The notes below the pieces were generated by a model. That model had not been told where the DNA came from, did not search any database, and saw only the letters and a list, made by a program, of their open reading frames with translations. The translations under genes were made by a program, and so were the position numbers. 64,000 bases of DNA, from contig NZ_VJMG01000017.1 in assembly GCF_007004135.1 (NCBI RefSeq), forward strand, positions 16,849 to 80,848, given 5' to 3'. This DNA comes from Affinirhizobium straminoryzae (GTDB taxonomy: Bacteria > Pseudomonadota > Alphaproteobacteria > Rhizobiales > Rhizobiaceae). Positions 59,203 to 64,000 of this stretch are shown piece after piece; within the stretch, counting starts at the first letter, position 1, and each line of letters begins with the position of its first letter.

Positions 59203-60492
59203 ATGAGCAATGCTGCCTTCAAAGACCATCTCGGCCGCCCGATCATTGCCGTCACCGGCATGGGCGTCATCACCTCGCTCGGCCAGGGGCTGCAGGACAA
59301 CTGGGCCGCCTTGACCTCGGGCCGGTCCGGCATCCACAAGACGACGCGGTTCCCGACCGAGGGCCTCTCCACGCGCATTTCCGGCACGGTGGACTTCATC
59401 GATGTGCCCTATCCGAATTCGGTGGAGCGCTCCTTCGCCATGGCCCGCGAAACCACCACCGAGGCCCTGGCGCAGGCCGGCCTTTCCGGCGATTTCGCCG
59501 GTCCGCTGTTTCTCGCTGCCCCGCCGGTGGAACCGGAATGGAGCGCCCGCTTCGAACTTGCCGACCGCGCGCCGCCGCCGTCCGCCGAAGCGGATGCCTA
59601 CGACCGCTTCCTGACCGCGATGCGCGAGCGCCCCGATCCGGTCTTCCTCGAAGCTGTGCAGTTCGGCTCGATTTCAGAACGCCTCTCCGACCATTTTGGC
59701 ACGCGCGGCCTGCCGGTGACGCTGTCGACGGCCTGCGCGTCCGGCGCGACCGCGATTCAGCTCGGCGTCGAGGCGATCCGCCAGGGGCGTACCGATCGTG
59801 CCCTGACCGTGGCGACCGACGGTTCCGTCAGCGCCGAAGCGCTGATCCGCTTCTCGCTGCTCTCGGCCCTCTCCACCCAGAACGATCCGCCCGAAAAGGC
59901 CTCGAAGCCGTTCAGCAAGGACCGTGACGGGTTCGTGATTGCCGAAGGGGCCGCAACGCTGGTGCTGGAATCGCTGGAATCGGCGGTGGCCCGTGGCGCC
60001 AGGGTGCTCGGCATCCTCAAGGGCTGCGGCGAAAAGGCCGACCATTTCCACCGCACGCGCTCCTCGCCGGATGGCGGTCCCGCGATTGCCACGATCCGTG
60101 CGGCGCTGGAAGATGCCGGCATGGATGAAGGCGGCATCGGCTACATCAATGCCCACGGCACCTCGACCCCGGAAAATGACAAGATGGAATATGGCGCGAT
60201 GCTGGCCGTCTTCGGCGACCGGCTGAAGGATGCCATCCCGTGCTCGTCCAACAAGTCGATGATCGGCCATACGCTGACGGCGGCTGGAGCGGTGGAGGCG
60301 GTGTTCTCCATCCAGACCATGCTGACCGGCACGCTGCCGCCGACCATCAACCACGTCAATCCGGATCCGACGATCGTGCTCGATGTCGTGCCGAACGTGA
60401 AGCGGGACCAGCAGGTGAGGGCGGTGCTGTCGAACTCGTTTGGTTTCGGCGGTCAGAATGCCAGCCTTGTCATGACGGCGGAGCCGGCCTAA
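59203..60492 (+). CDS. Beta-ketoacyl-ACP synthase II-like, 429 aa
   Basis: Complete active site: Cys178 (LSTACASGATAI), then the two His motifs NAHGTSTPEND and MIGHTLTAAGA. It elongates the AcpXL-bound acyl chain. ATG 59203 with GAGGATG upstream is preferred over an in-frame start at 59167 that overlaps the preceding gene. Known as fabF2XL. Confidence 0.9.
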   Translation: MSNAAFKDHLGRPIIAVTGMGVITSLGQGLQDNWAALTSGRSGIHKTTRFPTEGLSTRISGTVDFIDVPYPNSVERSFAMARETTTEALAQAGLSGDFAGPLFLAAPPVEPEWSARFELADRAPPPSAEADAYDRFLTAMRERPDPVFLEAVQFGSISERLSDHFGTRGLPVTLSTACASGATAIQLGVEAIRQGRTDRALTVATDGSVSAEALIRFSLLSALSTQNDPPEKASKPFSKDRDGFVIAEGAATLVLESLESAVARGARVLGILKGCGEKADHFHRTRSSPDGGPAIATIRAALEDAGMDEGGIGYINAHGTSTPENDKMEYGAMLAVFGDRLKDAIPCSSNKSMIGHTLTAAGAVEAVFSIQTMLTGTLPPTINHVNPDPTIVLDVVPNVKRDQQVRAVLSNSFGFGGQNASLVMTAEPA

Positions 60493-60564
60493 AGACCGGT
60501 TCCAAACTCGTCCGATCCCCGGACCCCAACACTCTTTGACGCCTCCGGGCGAAGGGAAACACTC

Positions 60565-61593
60565 ATGCGCGCCTTGCAACTGATCGATGACCGCCGTCTT
60601 GAATCGACCGACATTCCGGAACCGGAGGCGCCGGCACCGGGCGAGGTGACGCTTCGGGTCAAGGCGGTGGCGCTGAACCACATCGATGTGTGGGGCTGGC
60701 GCGGCATGGCCTTTGCCAAGCGCAAGATGCCGCTGACGATCGGCGCGGAAGCCTCCGCCGTGGTGGAAGCGATCGGCCCCGGCGTGTCGAACGTGCTGCC
60801 CGGCCAGCTGGTGTCCGTCTATGGCGCGCGTACCTGCGGCCTCTGCAAGCCCTGCCGCGAAAAGCGCGACAATCTCTGCGAGAACGTCGCGGGTGTGCAT
60901 GGCTTCCATCTCGATGGCTTTGCGCAGGAAAAGATCAATATCCCGGCCCGCCAGCTCGTTGCGGCCCCGCCCGGCGTCGATGAAATCGGCGCGGCGCTGG
61001 CGCCGGTCACCTTCGGCACCGTCGAGCACATGCTGTTCGACAATGCCAAGCTCGAGCCCGGCGAGACGATCCTGGTGCATGCCGGCGGCTCCGGCATCGG
61101 CACGGCGGCCATCCAGCTTGCCAAGAAGATGGGCTGCACGGTCATCACCACGGTCGGTTCGGACGACAAGATCGAGAAGGCGAGGGCACTCGGCGCCGAC
61201 CACGTCATCAACTACCGCACGGACCGGTTCGAGGGCGTGGTGCGCAAGCTGACGAAGAAGAAGGGCGTCGACGTCGTCTTCGAACATGTCGGCAAGGATA
61301 CCTGGGCCGGCTCCATGCTGGTTCTCAAGCGCGGCGGACGTCTCGTCACCTGTGGCTCCACCTCCGGCGTCTCCACCGAAGTCAACCTGATGATGCTGTT
61401 CCAGCAGCAGTTGAAGCTGCTCGGCTCCTTCGGCTGCCGCATGGAAAACATGGCGAACGCCATGCAGAAGATGGCGCGCGGCATCGTGCATCCGGTCATC
61501 GATACGGAAGTCACCTTCGGCGAGATCGACAAGGCGCTCGAGCGCATGGAAGGCCGTCAGATCTTCGGAAAAATCGTTCTGAGGATGGACTGA
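60565..61593 (+). CDS. Zinc-type alcohol dehydrogenase/quinone reductase family, 342 aa
   Basis: The Rossmann motif HAGGSGIGTAAIQLAKKMG and the Cys cluster GARTCGLCKPCREKRDNLCE (structural zinc) are clear. In the acpXL cluster this enzyme (adh2XL) probably acts as enoyl- or ketoreductase on the long chain. Structural zinc is kept; the classical catalytic Cys/His pair is less clear. Confidence 0.85.
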   Translation: MRALQLIDDRRLESTDIPEPEAPAPGEVTLRVKAVALNHIDVWGWRGMAFAKRKMPLTIGAEASAVVEAIGPGVSNVLPGQLVSVYGARTCGLCKPCREKRDNLCENVAGVHGFHLDGFAQEKINIPARQLVAAPPGVDEIGAALAPVTFGTVEHMLFDNAKLEPGETILVHAGGSGIGTAAIQLAKKMGCTVITTVGSDDKIEKARALGADHVINYRTDRFEGVVRKLTKKKGVDVVFEHVGKDTWAGSMLVLKRGGRLVTCGSTSGVSTEVNLMMLFQQQLKLLGSFGCRMENMANAMQKMARGIVHPVIDTEVTFGEIDKALERMEGRQIFGKIVLRMD

Positions 61594-61597
61594 TCCC

Positions 61598-62533
61598 TTG
61601 AAGATGCTGATCACGCGGATCGTGCTGGCCGTGCGCCACACCCAGCAATGGCTGGTGGCGCAGGCAGTCTTCGGCTTCCTCAATCTGCTGAAGCTGCTTC
61701 CCGCCGATCCGGCCATCCGCTTCATCGACTGGCTGATGCGTCAGATCGGCCCGCTGACGCCGCGCCACCGGCTGATGCTGGTGAACCTTGCCAACGCCTA
61801 TCCGGAGAAGACCGAGGCCGAGCGTGCGGCGATTGCCGTGGCCTCCTGGGGCCATATGGGGCGGCTTGCGGCGGAATATGTCTTCCTCGACCGCCTCTTC
61901 GACTTCGATCCGCAGGCGACGGAGCCGGGCCGGGTGGAGGTGGAGGGCATTCCGATCTTCCTCGACCTGCGCGACAATCCGCGGCCCTTCATCGTCTTTA
62001 CCGCCCATACCGGCAATTTCGAACTGCTTCCGGTGGCCGGCAATGCCTTCGGCCTCAACGTCACCGTGATGTTCCGTCCGCCGAACAATCCCTATATCGC
62101 CGAAAAGGTGTTCTCCTTCCGCGCGGCCCGCATGGGCAAGCTGGTGCCTTCGCATGCCGGTTCTTCCTTTGCGCTGGCGCGTCAGCTGGAGGCCGGCAAG
62201 GGGATTGGCGTGCTGGTGGACCAGAAGTTCCAGAAGGGGCTCAAGACCGACTTCTTCGGCCGGCCGGTGCAGACCAATCCGCTGCTGGCCAAGCTGGTGC
62301 GCCAGTTCGACTGCGAGGTCTATCCCGCCCGCTGCATCCGCTTGCCCAACAATCGTTTCCGGCTGGAGATCGAGCCGAGGATCGAGATTCCCCGCAACGA
62401 GAAGGGGGCCATCGACGTGCAGGCGACCGGCCAGATGCTGAACGACAAGGTGGAAAGCTGGGTGCGGGAGCATCCGGAACAGTGGCTGTGGTATCACGAC
62501 CGCTGGAACATCAAGCACAGCCTGAAGGGCTGA
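61598..62533 (+). CDS. lpxXL: Lipid A C28 acyltransferase LpxXL, 311 aa
   Basis: An LpxL/HtrB-family acyltransferase: catalytic His137 and Glu142 in AHTGNFELL (HX4E). It moves 27-hydroxyoctacosanoate from AcpXL to lipid A at the inner membrane. The ORF starts at TTG 61598 or ATG 61604. Last gene of the cluster. Confidence 0.93.
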   Translation: MKMLITRIVLAVRHTQQWLVAQAVFGFLNLLKLLPADPAIRFIDWLMRQIGPLTPRHRLMLVNLANAYPEKTEAERAAIAVASWGHMGRLAAEYVFLDRLFDFDPQATEPGRVEVEGIPIFLDLRDNPRPFIVFTAHTGNFELLPVAGNAFGLNVTVMFRPPNNPYIAEKVFSFRAARMGKLVPSHAGSSFALARQLEAGKGIGVLVDQKFQKGLKTDFFGRPVQTNPLLAKLVRQFDCEVYPARCIRLPNNRFRLEIEPRIEIPRNEKGAIDVQATGQMLNDKVESWVREHPEQWLWYHDRWNIKHSLKG

Positions 62534-62574
62534 CCCCGCCTTTTGCTGTCGGTTCCTATGATCGACACTTGGTA

Positions 62575-62997
62575 TCAGTCCTCGGCGTCCCTGCCTTCCT
62601 GTTCCATGATCGCCTTCAGGGTCGACAGGTCCCGCAGCACATGCGCGGCATCCTGTTCGAACTGCGCCTCGCTCTGGTCCGGCAGGCGTGTGACCATGAA
62701 GATCGCCTCTGCGCCGTCGCCGTTCGGCACGATCCGGAAGGCATTGTGCACCTTGAGGCCGGAGGGCATGTGCACGACATGGTCGATCACGCCGAAGTCA
62801 TTGGCCGGAGAGAATGTCACCCGCACCTGACCGAGCGGCCCGCCATCGGCCAGCCAGTCCTCGCCGTCACGTGTGAGGCCTGCGCCGAGGCCGGAGGCCC
62901 AGTGGGCCATGTTGTCCGGCTGGCGGGCGAAGTCGTAGACCGCGCGCCAGTCGCGATCGATCGACAGATGCACGAGTTTGGCCGTCATCGGGGACAT
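62575..62997 (-). CDS. SRPBCC/polyketide-cyclase-like protein, 140 aa
   Basis: ATG 62997 (GGAGG six bases upstream) begins MSPMTAKLVHLSIDRDWRAV. The pattern (DFARQPDNMAHWASGLGAGL, then HVVHMPSGLKVHNAFRIV) fits the START/SRPBCC lipid-binding fold. Ligand unknown. Convergent with lpxXL. Confidence 0.75.
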   Translation of the reverse strand: MSPMTAKLVHLSIDRDWRAVYDFARQPDNMAHWASGLGAGLTRDGEDWLADGGPLGQVRVTFSPANDFGVIDHVVHMPSGLKVHNAFRIVPNGDGAEAIFMVTRLPDQSEAQFEQDAAHVLRDLSTLKAIMEQEGRDAED

Positions 62998-63190
62998 CCG
63001 AAACCTCCATCCTGTTCCTGCAATGTTCGTTATGGCGCAAGTGCTGCGAAAGGCAAGTCCGGCGCCAAGCGGGCGCGCGCGTGCTGCAACCCTGCCGGCG
63101 CAAATTTTAAACCGTTTCAGTGGGGCCTGACCTTGCCGTTCGTCAGTTAGAGTGCCAAAACAGCCACCCAACCGTATTGGAGGCACTCCC
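62998..63190. promoter_or_regulatory. Divergent promoter region SRPBCC/gnd
   Basis: 193 bases between the two starts; an AT-rich patch (63104-63120) is followed by TTGCCG at 63132. GGAGG lies seven bases before GTG 63191. No other element seen. Confidence 0.4.
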
Positions 63191-64000
63191 GTGGAACAGG
63201 CAGAAATCGGCCTTATCGGCCTTGGCGTTATGGGTTCCAACCTGGCTCTCAACATCGCGGAAAAAGGCAACAAGATTGCCGTCTTCAACCGCAGCCCCGA
63301 AGCGACCCGAAAATTCTTCGCCGAGGCCGGTGCACTGCAGGGACAGATCATTCCTTGCGAGTCGCTGGAAGAGTTTACCGCCGCCATCCGTCCGCCGCGG
63401 CCGATCATCATCATGATCAAGGCCGGCGATCCGGTTGACCAGCAGATGGAGCTGCTGAAGCCGTATCTCGCGGCAGGCGACATCATGATTGATGCCGGCA
63501 ATGCCAATTTCCGCGATACCATGCGCCGCTTCGATGCGCTGAAGGATAGCCCGCTGACCTTTATCGGCATGGGCGTCTCCGGCGGCGAGGAGGGCGCCCG
63601 CCATGGTCCCTCGATCATGGTCGGCGGCACGGAAGAGAGCTGGAAGCGTGTCGAGAAGGTTTTGACCTCCATCTCCGCCAAATTCAACGGCGACCCCTGC
63701 GTTGCCTGGCTCGGCAATGACGGCGCCGGCCACTTCGTCAAGACGATCCACAACGGCATCGAATATGCCGACATGCAGATGATCGCTGAAATCTACGGCA
63801 TCCTGCGCGATGGACTGAAACTCTCGGCTCCCGAGATTTCCCAGGTCTTCGGTCGCTGGAACGAAGGGCGCCTCAACTCCTACCTGATCGAGATCACCGA
63901 GAAGGTTCTCGCCGCCACCGACCCGGTCAGCGGCCAGCCGATGGTGGACGTCATTCTCGACGCTGCCGGTGCCCTTCTGGCCGGCAGCGTCGAGAATGAC
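63191..64000 (+). CDS. gnd: 6-phosphogluconate dehydrogenase (partial, right edge)
   Basis: GTG 63191 starts an open frame to the edge (270 codons). The NADP motif GLIGLGVMGSNLALNIAEKG, the GVSGGEEGARHGPSIMVGG stretch and VKTIHNGIEYADMQMIAE are those of 6-phosphogluconate dehydrogenase, which makes ribulose-5-phosphate and NADPH. The C-terminal domain is beyond the window. Confidence 0.95.
   Translation, partial: MEQAEIGLIGLGVMGSNLALNIAEKGNKIAVFNRSPEATRKFFAEAGALQGQIIPCESLEEFTAAIRPPRPIIIMIKAGDPVDQQMELLKPYLAAGDIMIDAGNANFRDTMRRFDALKDSPLTFIGMGVSGGEEGARHGPSIMVGGTEESWKRVEKVLTSISAKFNGDPCVAWLGNDGAGHFVKTIHNGIEYADMQMIAEIYGILRDGLKLSAPEISQVFGRWNEGRLNSYLIEITEKVLAATDPVSGQPMVDVILDAAGALLAGSVEND

Overview
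The window joins two unrelated regions. Positions 1 to about 30,130 are most of an integrated temperate phage; its left end lies outside the window. The rest is chromosome of an alphaproteobacterium of the Rhizobiales, most likely Rhizobiaceae. This host call rests on the acpXL-fabZ-fabF-fabF-adh-lpxXL cluster, which makes the very-long-chain hydroxy fatty acid of rhizobial lipid A, on the choXWV and bmt genes, and on high-GC codon use.

Prophage. A tyrosine integrase (28805-30013) abuts the 3' end of a tRNA-Lys(CTT) gene, the presumed integration site. A CI-like repressor (26024-26632) divides two transcription units. Rightward from it run small unknown genes, a second XRE regulator and the integrase. 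Leftward runs a tightly coupled early operon (25912 to about 18085, mostly ATGA or TGATG overlaps) with an HTH protein, a ParB-like protein, a Gp49-like protein, a Toprim primase and an ATPase/helicase. After a noncoding stretch packed with TGTCT/AGACA repeats come the packaging and virion genes: terminase small and large subunits, T7-like head-tail connector, scaffold, major capsid protein, tail tube proteins A and B, a gp14-like core protein, a lytic-transglycosylase core protein and two large internal/ejection-type proteins. The last of these runs off the left edge. The virion genes point to a podovirus with T7-like architecture, but there is no phage RNA polymerase here and the lysogeny genes are lambda-like. 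No lysis or tail-fibre genes are visible; they may lie to the left.

Chromosome, 30.4-40.5 kb: a UPF0303 protein, a GlsB-type membrane protein, a large MscS channel, a dimethylglycine/sarcosine-dehydrogenase-like flavoprotein, a double-receiver response regulator, a GlxA/GbdR-like AraC regulator, a DUF1127-like protein and a LysR regulator.

Chromosome, 40.5-53.4 kb: what looks like a complete corrinoid-dependent route for quaternary-amine methyl groups. It has an MttB-family methyltransferase, a corrinoid protein, a methyl-corrinoid/tetrahydrofolate methyltransferase, a RACo-like reductive activator, a DUF1638 protein, a formyltransferase-family protein, a 'virulence factor' domain protein, betaine-homocysteine methyltransferase and the choline/betaine ABC transporter ChoXWV. 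CobP (cobinamide kinase) follows. With the dehydrogenase and regulator upstream, this suggests import of choline or betaine, removal of one methyl group to tetrahydrofolate or homocysteine, and oxidation of the dimethylglycine left over. The pathway assignment is inference from gene families.

Chromosome, 55-64 kb: a TSUP permease, a nucleoside hydrolase, the lipid A long-chain acyl cluster (including a ketosynthase whose active-site Cys is replaced by Glu), an SRPBCC protein, and the start of 6-phosphogluconate dehydrogenase, which runs off the right edge.
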